From: Merluccius polli | Lineage: Eukaryota > Chordata > Actinopteri > Gadiformes > Merlucciidae | Reading direction: 5' to 3' | Assembly: GCA_030340625.1 (NCBI GenBank) | Contig: JAOPHQ010006588.1 | Location: 1 to 64,000 of the forward strand | Length of the DNA: 64,000 bases | Part shown: positions 52,019-61,764 of the stretch, in pieces | Layout: each line of letters starts with the position of its first letter | Numbering within the stretch: the first letter of the stretch is position 1 | The notes under the pieces: model-generated | Told to the model about the DNA's origin: nothing | The model's input: only the letters and a program-made list of their open reading frames with translations | Databases searched by the model: none | Made by a program: the position numbers and the translations under genes

Positions 52019-54701
52019 TAGCCATGTAGGGGTGTAACGGTACATGTATTCGTATTGAACCGTTTCGGTACGGAGTGCTCGGTTCGGAGCGGAGGCGTAC
52101 CGAACGAGTTTCCACACGGACGGACAACATATTAAGTAGAGGACCGCACGTTGTGGAGCACACAGGAGCATGCTGCAGCCGCACATGCGCAGTTGCGCAC
52201 ACCGAGACACAACAAAACAGCAGTTGTAGCGGACGTCATGGCCAATGCTAATGCCGCTAGCGTTTTCAATAAGCCAGAGCTTGAAGACCCTCCCGCGGCA
52301 TTAAGGTCCCCTGTTTGGGAACACTTCGGCTTCCCGGTGAAATATAAACAGGGACAAAGAGAGGTTGATAAAACCAAAGTGGTTTGCCGACATTGTTCAT
52401 CTGAGATCGGGTATGTTTCTGGCAACACGTCAAACCTGTTAACTCATTTGAAACGGCACCACCCCCAAGTGAACATCGCTACAACGAAGAGAAAGACGAG
52501 CGTAGTACAAACACATCTCCCCACCGCATTTAAACAGCCTCTCCCTGGTGAGTCAGATCGGGCTAAAGCAATAACAAATGCCGTTGGTGTTTTTATAGCT
52601 GCAGATTTAAGACCCTATTCAGTGGTAGAGAACGCTGGCTTCAAACACATGATAAAGGTAATTGAGCCCCGATATCAATTACCTTCTCGCCCACATTTTA
52701 GCCAGAAAATCATACCGGGCCTTTATGAAAAAACAAAATCTGCTGTTACCCAAGATCTGTCCTCTGCATCTGCCATTGCACTCACAACAGATGGGTGGAC
52801 ATCCAGAGCTACAGAGAGCTACATAACTGTGACTGCCCATCACATCACCCCTGAGTGGACTTTAGCAAGCCATGTTCTGCAAACTCGGCCCATTTATGAA
52901 CAACACACCAGCGCAAATCTAGCAGAGGGACTTAAGGGGACTGTGTTGGAGTGGAAGCTTGAGAGGCCAGGAACAACAATTACTGTCACAACAGACAATG
53001 CAAGGAACATTGTTAATGCAGTAAAAGAAGCTGGTCTGGGCCCCCAAATTGGATGTTTCGCTCACACAATAAATTTAGCTTCACAAAAAGCAACAGGACT
53101 CAACCAGGTGTCCAGAGTGCTAGGTAGAGTGAGAAGGATTGTCTCTTTTTTTCACCGCAGCTCAACAGCTGCACACATACTTGAAAGCAAACAGGAGATG
53201 CTCAGTATACCAAAACACACCCTTATCCAGGATGTCCCCACTCGCTGGAATTCCAGTCACGACATGCTGGAGAGGTACCTGGAGCAACAAGCTGCCGTGT
53301 ACTCGGCCCTAACAGAAAAAGCAATCAAGAAAAACAAAGATATAACCACACTGTCTGACCAGGATGTGAGGATGGCAGAGGAGATAGTTGAGGTCCTTAA
53401 ACCACTCAAAACCATCACTACACTGATAAGCACTGAAGCCACACCGTCAGCTTCTATGATCCTGCCCCTCAAAACCACAGTGCTGAAATCTATGGAACCC
53501 AGTGAAGAAGACAGTCCAACTGTTAGTGAAGTCAAGGCTGCCATCAGAAACAACCTTGAGGACCGATACTCTGATTGTGAAGACTTCCTCCACAAATGTA
53601 CTGCCCTAGACCCCAGGTTCAAGGCCCTACCTCATGTGGATGATGCCTGTCGTGAGAGAATCTACAGCAGCCTCATCACTGAGATTGTGTCAATGGAAGA
53701 AAAGGTATTATAATCATTTTTGTTTGTAGAAAATGTCTTTTTTAATTTGAAACAGAGAAACTGGTGTTAATAGTACTCATTATAACATTCATAAATTTTT
53801 TTATCATTTTATTTTGCAGAGTGAGGAGGCCACAGGGACTTCAGCAGCCAGTTCATCCTCAGGAGCAGGACACTCAGGGGCACCTGAGTCATCTCCACCT
53901 GTGAAGAAGTCTGCAATGACTGAACTGTTCGGTACACTCTTCAAGACTCAGGTGGGAGACGACAAGCCTACTTTACAGCTGGTGACAGAAGAGGTTACCT
54001 CATACAAGGCAGTCAACTGCATTCCACTGGATTCTGACCCACTTCTGTGGTGGAAAAACAACGAGGCCATCTTTCCTCTTACTGCTAAGTTAGCCAGACA
54101 TTACCTCGCCATACCTGCTACCTCCGTGCCCAGCGAGAGGGTTTTTTCCACAGCTGGAGACATTGTTACTGCAAGCAGGTCTGCTCTTTCTGCAGATAAT
54201 GTGGATAAGCTGATTTTTCTCGCAAAAAACATGAAGATTGAGTGAAAGTCATCAGGGCTAAAGATTGGGGGGGGGGGGGGGGGTAAAAGTAAAAGTTAAT
54301 CTGAGAAACTTGAAACTGTTCAGTGTTGCAATTGTTCATTGTTGCACATTAGATGGAGAAAAGATTTGTTTTTAAAGAAACAGTCTGAGCCTTATTCATG
54401 TTATTTAATCTGAGCAACAACTTGAAACTGTTCAGTGTTGCAACTGTTCAATTTTGCACATCAGATGGAGAAAATATCTACATTTCAGAATATTGTATTT
54501 ATATTTTTGAGCAGAATTCTAGCTTTGTATAGGCTAATGTTCCTATTGTTAAAAGCACAAAAGTGTGTAATAAACAACTAGCACATTTATATTTTGCATT
54601 TTGTTTTCTTACTGTACCGAAAATGAACCGAACCGTGACCTCAAAACCGAGGTACGTACCGAACCGAGATTTTTGTGTACCGTTACACCCCTATAGCCAT
54701 G
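52019..54701 (+). mobile_element. Complete autonomous hAT transposon, TSD TAGCCATG
   Basis: The element 52,027-54,693 (2,667 bp) has perfect 18-bp termini TAGGGGTGTAACGGTACA and an exact 8-bp duplication TAGCCATG at 52,019-52,026 and 54,694-54,701. Subterminal GGTTCGGTACG-like words recur on both sides. It encodes one spliced transposase that is fully open. The intact ends, duplication and ORF suggest a recent and possibly active element. Confidence 0.93.
52238..54245 (+). CDS. hAT transposase with BED zinc finger (ZBED-like), intact
   Basis: Two exons: to 53,704 (AAG|GTATTA) and 53,820-54,245. The likely start is ATG 52,238 (MANANAASVF), giving 630 residues; an in-frame ATG at 52,151 would add 29. 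Domains in order: BED finger with CRHC and HLKRHH around codons 50-75, the RNase H-fold catalytic domain split by the alpha-helical insertion (ALTTDGWTSRATESYITVTA, GCFAHTINLA, DVPTRWNSSHDMLERYL), and the hATC dimerisation region in exon 2 (PLLWWKNNEAIFPLTAKLAR, PATSVPSERVFSTAGDIV). It binds its own termini and performs cut-and-paste transposition in the nucleus. A G18 run follows the stop, in the 3'UTR. Confidence 0.93.
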
Positions 54702-55604
54702 TCATGTCACGTTGTCAACATTGGATACGTGGAGCAGAACATAGTGGGTCATATGTCCGATACTTTTTGGAAACGTTTTCTTCATAAAACGTGCCAGACA
54801 TATTTTGTATACATTTTATTCCTTAGTATTAGCTACATGGGTATGCCGTCTTTCAGAACCTTTCATTAACTGCACTAAAGAGAGAAAAACGAGTGCATCC
54901 TCATTGTACCCAGCACTTCTGAAAATGCACTTCCGAATGCATCTTTGTCCCCAGCACATTTAAAACCAAACTGCCCATGCATTTAGATCTAATGGGGAAC
55001 ATTTCGGAACATTGAGACGTCAGCATAATGAGGCGTTGGAATTACGGAATGGGGCCGACGTCACCTAGCTGGCTTATTACATAGGTAACACATAGCTAAT
55101 GACGCTGCTCGCTAGAGAAGCGACAACAACCCACGAAATTTGAGAGACACTATCAAAAGCTTCATAACTTACCTGTGTTTTCGATTGTAACACGCCACTC
55201 ATTTGCTGTTGTTGATGTTTTTGATTCCGTGGTCATGTAAAAAAGACGGTTGATGACCAATGCAATCGAGTGACAAGTCACCGTCACCGAGCTGCACGTG
55301 CGGGGACGAATCAAATCATGGATCTATCCCATTGGCTAGCGAGCCCGAACAGCCATATTCCCATTGGCTGTAAGAGCTGTAGATGGAATCGGATTGAGTT
55401 ATTTAGGGTGTGCGGCGCGCACTGTGTGCAGAGATGCGTTCAGGGAACGGAGTGTACTTCAGGGAAAACCTAAGTGCTCTACCCATAGAAATATTGAATT
55501 GCTATATCCCTATTCCCAGCGATTTATTGGGGGGGACATTTTGGGCATATCTGAACATTGGGGGGGACTTGTACCCCCCAATGTATATGGCCGCTACGCC
55601 TATG
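54702..55604. mobile_element. Right-hand part of the 28-kb insert, ending in an inverted hAT-like terminus
   Basis: Mostly unrecognised DNA with CCAAT-like CCCATTGGCT words (55,330 and 55,360). The last 100 bp are G/C-homopolymer rich with repeated AACATTGGGGGG. The end CTACGCCTATG abuts GTTTACTG of the gypsy integrase. Confidence 0.6.
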
Positions 55605-56634
55605 GTTTACTGTCCTCAGCACTCCAAAAATCAATGCACACCAGTTCCATGGGCGCCGAAGTGCGAATGCTCTCCAAGGGGGCTCGGGCAGCTGGTTCAG
55701 GGGTCTTTGCAAGGATACATCGTTGGCAGCATTTCACATATTCCTTGATGTCTCTTCCCATCTGCGGCCAGAAGAAGCGCTGTCGGGCGAGATGTGCTGT
55801 TCTAGCTTGCCCTTGATGCCCAGCTAGATCATGTACACCAGCGAGAGCTTTGGCCTTCAGGCTAACAGGCAGCACAAACTGGAACCTTCTCTCTCCACTT
55901 AATGGGTCTTTGGTTACCCTATACAGAACTCCGTCTTGGACCTTCAGGTGATGCCACTGCTTGCACAGGGTCTGGGCCGTAGGAGTTAACCTACTTCTCC
56001 CTCGCCTAGGTGGTGACCCACCCCTCTGAACAAGCGGCAGGACCTCCCTGATAACCGGATCAGTTTCCTGGCTGTGCCTAAGCTCACAGATGGAGAGGGC
56101 TGGAGGTGTGTCCTCTTCTGCGGGCACTGCCTGGGGAAGAGCCTTGAAAAACTGCGTCGCTCTTATCTCTGCCCCCTTTTCCCATTCTATGTGAGCTTCA
56201 CATGCAGATCTCACATGCGATGGTTCTTGACTGCCGGCCAGCCTGTCTTCAGTGGTGTCTATTGTAGTGCGGCAGTCTGCATCGTCTGCTCGGAGGCACT
56301 GGACCTTGCACCGGAAGAGATCCTGGACTTTCTCCTCCTTTGTTCCCTCTGCTTCGGCCAAAAGTCCATCATACGGCTCACTGATCAACCTGTGGCTCAC
56401 TGATTTGGCAAAAGGATCTCTACTTAGGGCGTCCGCCACGATGTTCTTTATCCCCGGGATGTGTTTGATACTGAATGTGTATGGGGAAAGCTTTGCCACC
56501 CACCTTTGTTCACAAGCATCGAGTTTTGGTTTTGTCATTATGCAAGTTAATGGATTATTGTCAGTCCACACTGTAAATGTGTGGCCCTTCAACCAGTGGC
56601 TAAATGTTTCACAAACACTCCATTTGAGCGCCAA
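55605..56634 (-). CDS. pol: Gypsy element RNase H and integrase N-terminal domain, truncated by insertion
   Basis: The ORF begins within RNase H (WTDNNPLTCI, ADALSRDPFA) and continues to the integrase zinc-binding HHCC domain (HDLAGHQGQARTAHL, CCQRCILAKTP). It then reaches the first strand of the integrase core (MELVCIDFWSAEDSK) and stops a few bases after 55,605 because foreign DNA begins there. The remaining integrase lies at 26,197-27,608 in the same orientation. Confidence 0.9.
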
Positions 56635-56639
56635 GAATT

Positions 56640-58349
56640 CTAGGCAGTGGGCAGGATACCTCTTTTGTGAGCCAGAGAGGGTCTTGCTCGCAAAGGCGAT
56701 CGGGCGTGCCTTCGTCTCCCCTTCTGGTATCTGGGACAGAACTGCCCAAGAGACGCATCAATGGACAGAACCAGGGGCTTAGAGAAGTCTGGATGGGTGA
56801 GGACTGCACAGTTCAAGAGCTTTTCCTTGAGGCTGGCGAAGGCAGAGTCGCAGTCAGGGGTCCAGTCTGCAGATTTGAGCTTTCGGTAGACCCCAGGATT
56901 CTGAGTGTACTTCCCAGCCTTTCCTCTCCGTTTCTGGCCAGCTGTGAGGGCGAACAGGGGTTTAGCAATGGAGGAGCAATTTGGTATGAAGTGCTGGTAA
57001 TAAAATACCATCCCCAGGAACGACTTCACTCTGCGGACTGAAGGAGTGCAGCCATCATCTTCCATCAAAGCCCTCTTTGACATGATGACGTCAACCTTCT
57101 CCGGGTCAACTGCAACACCGTCACCGTCAACAATGTATCCGAGGAACTTCACGGACCTCCTTAACAGATGGCACTTTTTAGGACTCAACTTCAGGTTGTG
57201 CTCCCGCAACCTCTGAAAAACGACTTCCAACCTGCTGAGGGCCTGCTGTTCATTGGGGGCAAAAATTAAAAGATCATCTAAATAGCACAAAAGACTGCTG
57301 AAGTTTAGATCGCCAAAGATACTCAGCATCATCCTCATGAAGGACGCCGGACTGTTGCAAAGCCCCTGCGGCATTCTGTTATACTCATGCAGGCCTAGTG
57401 GTGTTGTGAAAGCAGTATATTTCTTGTCTTCCTCATGCATGGACAGGTTGTAAAAACCAGACGTGAGGTCCATGGTGCTGAAGACAGCGTTACCACCAAG
57501 GGCAGCCAAGCAGTCCGACTGATGGGGCAAAGGATGGGCATCCTTCATGGTTCTCGCATTCAGCCATCGAAAGTCTGTGCATATACGAAGATCGCCATTT
57601 TTCTTCCAAACCATCACGAGTGGGGAAGCATATTCACTCATTGATTTCCGTATGATTCCTTGCTCTTCCATCTCGGTGAGGACTTGACGCAGCTTTTGAT
57701 AGTGTGCTGGCGGCACTCTACGATATGGAAGACGGAAAGGACGGTCGTCAGTGAGGCGGATTCTATGCACGAATCCCTTGGCTTCTCCACAGTCTAGATT
57801 GTGCTTTGAGAATATATCTTGGTACTCCTCCAGTAATTTCACAAGTTGGAGCTTGGTGGAGGAGCTTGCTTCACAGTTGTCAATATCGACGTTTCCCAGA
57901 CCAGACTTCTGCAGCCTATCTTTCAGATCAGTGTTGTCGTCCTGTTTCGCGTGAGTCACTTTAACAGAGCCATTGTCGACCTGAGAGGAACCCTGGAACA
58001 GTGTGAGGTCTTCGGCCGCGACACAAGGAGAGACGTCTGCCAGCTTGCTGTTCTTCCTAAGGGTGAGTGGTTTGTCGGAGATGTTGGTGATTTTCATGGG
58101 GGTCCAGCCATCTCCCCACAGCGGCGTGACCACTCTCCCCACCATGATGCCCCGAGGCACACACCTGGAGGTCGTAGGCTCCACAATAACCGTGCTCCCA
58201 CATGACTTGGGCACGTTGCTTGGCAGTCTACCCCACAGTAGGTACTCTTGTTTGGGGAGGAGAGTCACCGCCTGAGTCAGCTTCACTGTCCCTACCTTTT
58301 CCGGCACATCTTCACCCCTCCATCTCATGAGACTTGCCATCATCTCCAA
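56640..58349 (-). CDS. pol: Gypsy element reverse transcriptase
   Basis: The 569-codon minus-strand ORF has the RT fingers and palm motifs: RLTDDRPFRLPYRRVPP, LVMVWKKNGDLRICTDFRWL, FSTMDLTSGFYNL, the catalytic YLDDLLIF (YxDD, about 57,280) and FLGYIVDGDGV. The start of RNase H (SIDASL) follows, after which the frame is lost near 56,760 and resumes in the next ORF. It copies element RNA to DNA. Confidence 0.9.
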   Translation of the reverse strand: MEMMASLMRWRGEDVPEKVGTVKLTQAVTLLPKQEYLLWGRLPSNVPKSCGSTVIVEPTTSRCVPRGIMVGRVVTPLWGDGWTPMKITNISDKPLTLRKNSKLADVSPCVAAEDLTLFQGSSQVDNGSVKVTHAKQDDNTDLKDRLQKSGLGNVDIDNCEASSSTKLQLVKLLEEYQDIFSKHNLDCGEAKGFVHRIRLTDDRPFRLPYRRVPPAHYQKLRQVLTEMEEQGIIRKSMSEYASPLVMVWKKNGDLRICTDFRWLNARTMKDAHPLPHQSDCLAALGGNAVFSTMDLTSGFYNLSMHEEDKKYTAFTTPLGLHEYNRMPQGLCNSPASFMRMMLSIFGDLNFSSLLCYLDDLLIFAPNEQQALSRLEVVFQRLREHNLKLSPKKCHLLRRSVKFLGYIVDGDGVAVDPEKVDVIMSKRALMEDDGCTPSVRRVKSFLGMVFYYQHFIPNCSSIAKPLFALTAGQKRRGKAGKYTQNPGVYRKLKSADWTPDCDSAFASLKEKLLNCAVLTHPDFSKPLVLSIDASLGQFCPRYQKGRRRHARSPLRARPSLAHKRGILPTA

Positions 58350-58407
58350 AAACTGTTCGCTGTCTGAAGACCCCTCTGTGTTGCGAGAGATAAGTGTCCA
58401 ATAATTG

Positions 58408-58854
58408 CTAGCACATGTTGGTGCCTACTATAACATCGTCTTTCTGGCCCGCGACCACAAGGACAGGGACCAAGCACTTCACCCCATATAGACTCAGCTC
58501 CATGTCATACATGCACTTGGGGCTCACCTGTACTCCTCCACAGCCAACAAGGATGATGCGCTGCGGGAGTTCTTGTTGTTGGGTCAGAACACTATCTGAT
58601 AGCAGTCTCTGCTCTGCCTGTTCACTTATCGTGCAGGCCATTGACCCTGTATCAAGGAGCCCTTGTAACTGAACACGGCCATTAACTGTCACTGGTGCGT
58701 GAAATAACTCGTTGAAGATCTCAACCGTGTGAATATTCTGAACAATTACTGTACAATCATCTGACATTGCTTTACAAACATTGACATACATCTCCTTTAA
58801 TTTTTCACTTTTCTCAAGGGTTGATGCTTCAACGCTCACACATCCCCTCTCCAT
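58408..58854 (-). CDS. Gypsy element aspartic protease
   Basis: The minus-strand ORF carries the retropepsin active-site motif LLDTGSMACTI and a downstream ILVGCGG segment. It is separated from Gag by a frame change and from the reverse transcriptase ORF by a stop and another frame change. In an active element it would be part of the Pol polyprotein and would mature Gag and Pol. Confidence 0.8.
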   Translation of the reverse strand: MERGCVSVEASTLEKSEKLKEMYVNVCKAMSDDCTVIVQNIHTVEIFNELFHAPVTVNGRVQLQGLLDTGSMACTISEQAEQRLLSDSVLTQQQELPQRIILVGCGGVQVSPKCMYDMELSLYGVKCLVPVLVVAGQKDDVIVGTNMC

Positions 58855-58865
58855 ATGTGAGCCAT

Positions 58866-60419
58866 CTAGTTTAAATTGGCTCTGCTTTGCTCGTGTGCAG
58901 GCCCTGCTTGAGCTGGCTGTGACTGTGGCTGTGTATGGGTGTTAATTCTTGGCCGGCGCTGTTGACACTCCCTCTTCCAGTGGCCGGGCTTGTAACAGCC
59001 CATACAGAGGTTTGCCTGTCTACAGTGCGCCGTAGTTGAGTGTTCAGCAGACTGACAGACTCTGCATCTACTCTGAACAATGGCTACTGGCCCCTTGCTG
59101 GGTGGCACGACTGCTGCTGTCTGGGACTTTTGCTCCAGCACACGGTTCAACAAACCAATGAGAGACTGGATGCAGACGCTCTCGGTCTGAGGAGAGAATG
59201 AGGGCCCCATTGACTTTGGGTAGCAGGTAAGGTCAGTGGTGTTATTAGCAGTGGCTGTGTCTATTGCTGGTGTCTGAGCATGCACACCGATATTCTTTGG
59301 CCGGTAGGATTTGGCTTGAGACGTTGTTCTGGCCTCTCTCTGATGTTCGATGAGGTGTTCCTGAATCTCGTTTGCTGTCCACTTCTCTGATATTTTGCAC
59401 TTTAGAACACTTGCAAGGGCAGGGTCAGGGCAGTGTTTCACCAACATCATTGTGACTTTGTGAGAGGGGTCTTCAATGTTTCGCCCCTGCCTTCTCAGAC
59501 ACTCGTCCGCGACATCCACAGCCTTATTCAAGCGTATCCAGTAGTCCATGGGGCTTTCTCCGGTCAGAGGAAGTGTGTTATAAAAATCTGCTAGAGGCAT
59601 TGAGGAGTAGGTGACCTCACTGAAATGTTGTTTCAGGATATCAAAGACGAGCTTGGTGTTTTCAGCTGGCCGCAGTGATGGCATGCTACGCAGGGTTACT
59701 TTAACAATGTCTCTAGCCTTTCCCATTAGTCTTGACATTATCTCCTGGGAGTACTCTTGTGGGTGGACACCCCTCTTATTCAGATAGACGCTCATAATTT
59801 CTTCCCACTCATGCACTGTGTGTTTATCTGTTCCATCTCCCCTGAAATACGGTGGCTCTTTGACGTCTGCCTTCATAACTAGCTTTACTCCATTCATGTT
59901 CAAGTCAGACTGTCCATGTCCTAAATTCAGGCTGGGTGTAGGAGTGGTTTGGCTATCTGTGTTACTAATAGATCTGTTTAGTTGGCTAGCAATGTTCTCT
60001 CCTATTTTGTATGCTAATTGTGTAATGAGATTCCCTAGGTCTGAGGAACTCGCATCTGGGCTAGACACTGGCTGACGTGGCGAATGTTCATCTGTTTGAA
60101 TGTGAGTGTATGAGAAAACAGGACGGCCCACTGGACTAACACCGTTGTCAATGTCTAAGGCATCCCGTAGTCTATGCCTCTGGGGTGTGGGGGAATGTGC
60201 ATCAGTGTGTACGCCTGTGGACGAGAGTACAGGTCTGCCTAGTGCTCCAGCACCTTTAACCGGTGTGGATTCCACCCTACTCATAAACCTGCCCCTCCCT
60301 AGGCTTACCCCCGCAGCATACCCATGGCTAAGTGGAGTCTGCACATCTTTACCATCAGTCATTTTTGGCAAAAATTGTGATGTGTTAGAGTGTGGTAATA
60401 ATATGTGAATTACTAACAA
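58866..60419 (-). CDS. gag: Gypsy element Gag
   Basis: The minus-strand ORF probably starts at the MTDGKDVQ methionine (about 60,362). It encodes a capsid-like retrotransposon Gag protein with a C-terminal zinc knuckle CX2CX4HX4C (CMGCYKPGHWKREC, about 58,970-59,010) and a second Cys/His cluster just before it (CRVCQSAEHSTTAHC). The mid-region KVTLRSMP...NTLPLTGESPMDYWIRLN resembles the capsid of fish gypsy elements. It packages element RNA in cytoplasmic particles. The next ORF (protease) is in another frame, which may be a programmed shift or a mutation. Confidence 0.85.
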   Translation of the reverse strand: MLVIHILLPHSNTSQFLPKMTDGKDVQTPLSHGYAAGVSLGRGRFMSRVESTPVKGAGALGRPVLSSTGVHTDAHSPTPQRHRLRDALDIDNGVSPVGRPVFSYTHIQTDEHSPRQPVSSPDASSSDLGNLITQLAYKIGENIASQLNRSISNTDSQTTPTPSLNLGHGQSDLNMNGVKLVMKADVKEPPYFRGDGTDKHTVHEWEEIMSVYLNKRGVHPQEYSQEIMSRLMGKARDIVKVTLRSMPSLRPAENTKLVFDILKQHFSEVTYSSMPLADFYNTLPLTGESPMDYWIRLNKAVDVADECLRRQGRNIEDPSHKVTMMLVKHCPDPALASVLKCKISEKWTANEIQEHLIEHQREARTTSQAKSYRPKNIGVHAQTPAIDTATANNTTDLTCYPKSMGPSFSPQTESVCIQSLIGLLNRVLEQKSQTAAVVPPSKGPVAIVQSRCRVCQSAEHSTTAHCRQANLCMGCYKPGHWKRECQQRRPRINTHTQPQSQPAQAGPAHEQSRANLN

Positions 60420-60607
60420 ATGTAAATATTAAGAAAGGGGAAAAGAAATAAATCACAATGTAAATTTATACTAGGCGAGATAGAGGCGATTAAGAGTTAC
60501 AATTTACACATTAACAGTGGACCAAGTACTTGTCAACGTCCCGAAGATGTTCCTATTCGTCACAGCAACCACCGGCGATCACCCTGGCGATGATCTGAAG
60601 AGAAGAT

Positions 60608-60625
60608 ATCCGGGTCACGGCACCA
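60608..60625 (-). other. Primer-binding site, complementary to tRNA-His
   Basis: Plus strand ATCCGGGTCACGGCACCA reads like the 3' end of tRNA-His with one mismatch in the T-stem region, including the CCA. Its position one base inside the 5' LTR is as expected for priming of minus-strand DNA synthesis. Confidence 0.75.
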
Positions 60626-60626
60626 A

Positions 60627-61599
60627 TGTAGCCGGCTTGGTCTGCACTCTGCCGACTACTGCGTTGTGTTCCGGTGCAAGACAGGATGCTGACTTTCTTT
60701 AAGGCACTTTATTCTCTCTGTATCAATTCACATAGAACAATGTTCAGGTTTATCTTCCATGTAATGAATCAGCCTCTCTCTGTCTCATAGGAAAGCAGAC
60801 TCTATAATAGCATTCACAAAAAGCAGAAAATAAAATACAGAAGAATTAATTAATTAATTGCTTTCAGCTTTTACATGTAACATTCTGCAACATGAAGTAA
60901 ACCACCTCCCTTTCACTAGCCAACACATACAGTAGCATGCATGCTGCAAAATGCATGCTTTACCTTGGGCTGTTCAGTGCCATTGAACGTTTGATTGTAC
61001 AAGAAAACATTTTAATGAACACATTACAAAACCTGGTATTGGGAGTACCGTAAGCTACATACCTGTATCAATTCACATAGAACAATGTTCAGGTTTATCT
61101 TCCATGTAATGAATCAGCCTAACATAAAAAAAAGGACAACTGAAACATTTGGGCAACATCACAAGAAGATAAAATGGCGAGCACTAGCATACAGCAAAGC
61201 ATGCGGTTAACTAAGCTAACAGTCTCTAAAGCTCTCAAAACATCAATGTTCTCGACAAAACACGACCAAATGTATGTGCACTCATCATAGAATACATGTA
61301 CAAGTTACCATGTGCACTGAAACTAAAGTTACAACAGGTATGTTCCAAATTTACATTACATTGCTGTGGACACGTACCTCTCTCTGTCTCATAGGAAAGC
61401 AGACTGAGAAAAGAACGCGAAATGCGGCGAAATATAGCCACCACTATCCCATAGAGGGCGCAATTACACGACAAATACATCTCCCAATACCTATAAACTA
61501 CCATGAACAATACAAGATTTTGGTGAAATAAAACTCACATAACCACGAAATATAAAATGAAAGGTTACAAAAATATTTGTCTTTCTTAAACCTGTTACA
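60627..61599 (-). repeat. 5' LTR of the gypsy element
   Basis: 973 bp, TG...CA ends (plus strand TGTAGCCGGC to CCTGTTACA). It has internal duplications: the block beginning TGTATCAATTCACATAGAAC occurs twice, as does CTCTCTGTCTCATAGGAAAG. It is followed on the minus strand by one base and the primer-binding site. Confidence 0.9.
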
Positions 61600-61760
61600 C
61601 AACCAAACAACGTGCAGTGACGCGGCGCGTTTTACTGACGCAATGAAAGAACGTGCAGTGAGGCGGTAAACATAAACAATGATTTTGGCAGTGTGGAGAT
61701 ATTTCAAAGTTACGGAGAACGAAAAAAGAATTGCGGTTTGCAGCCGAAATATAAAGTATA
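61600..61760 (+). pseudogene. N-terminal remnant of a BED-finger hAT transposase
   Basis: After the right LTR the host element resumes with two ACGTGCAGTGA repeats. At about 61,680-61,746 a frame reads AVWRYFKVTENEKRIAVCSR, the first half of a BED zinc finger as found in hAT/ZBED transposases. It stops after the first cysteine because another inverted-repeat element (GGGATAATGCCC at about 61,770, ending near 61,890) follows. Confidence 0.6.
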
Positions 61761-61764
61761 GTAT

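Larger units (their letters stand above)
27601..55612. mobile_element. 27,996-bp insert with hAT-like ends and 8-bp TSD GTTTACTG, carrying an NLR gene
   Basis: GTTTACTG is present at 27,601-27,608 and 55,605-55,612, exactly at the two broken ends of the gypsy integrase. Keeping one copy restores an uninterrupted reading frame across the junction. The insert begins CAGCGGCGTAGG (then AACATTGG, GGGGACA) and its right end in reverse complement begins CATAGGCGTAGC (then ACATTGG, GGGG). A third copy of this terminus, CAGAGGTGTAGCC...AACATTGGGGGG, lies at 49,327. Cargo: a P-element remnant, MITEs, minisatellites, a complete NLR gene and an intact hAT element. That this is a single insertion event is well supported; that it moved as a composite hAT is inference. 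Confidence 0.75.
24418..61599 (-). mobile_element. Ty3/gypsy LTR retrotransposon, interrupted within integrase
   Basis: Read on the minus strand the order is 5' LTR (61,599-60,627), primer-binding site, gag, protease, reverse transcriptase, RNase H and integrase N-terminus (to 55,605), a 28-kb interruption, integrase core and C-terminus (27,608-26,197), polypurine tract and 3' LTR (25,873-24,418). The protease-RT-RNase H-integrase order marks Ty3/gypsy, and no envelope gene is seen. The LTRs are nearly identical (about six substitutions by eye over about 970 shared positions, plus small indels), so the insertion is young. The flanks CAAG and CAAC may be a 4-bp target duplication with one change. 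Frameshifts between ORFs suggest it is not autonomous as assembled. Confidence 0.9.

Noticed and set aside
55364..55827. Plus-strand ORFs at 55.4-55.8 kb
   Set aside because: They cross the junction between the insert and the antisense of integrase, so they are chance frames.
60608..60625. Partial tRNA-His gene
   Set aside because: Only the 3' 18 nt including CCA are present, placed exactly beside the LTR; it is the primer-binding site.
24418..61599. Endogenous retrovirus
   Set aside because: No envelope ORF is present; the region after integrase is a low-complexity tail followed by the polypurine tract and LTR. It is a Ty3/gypsy retrotransposon.
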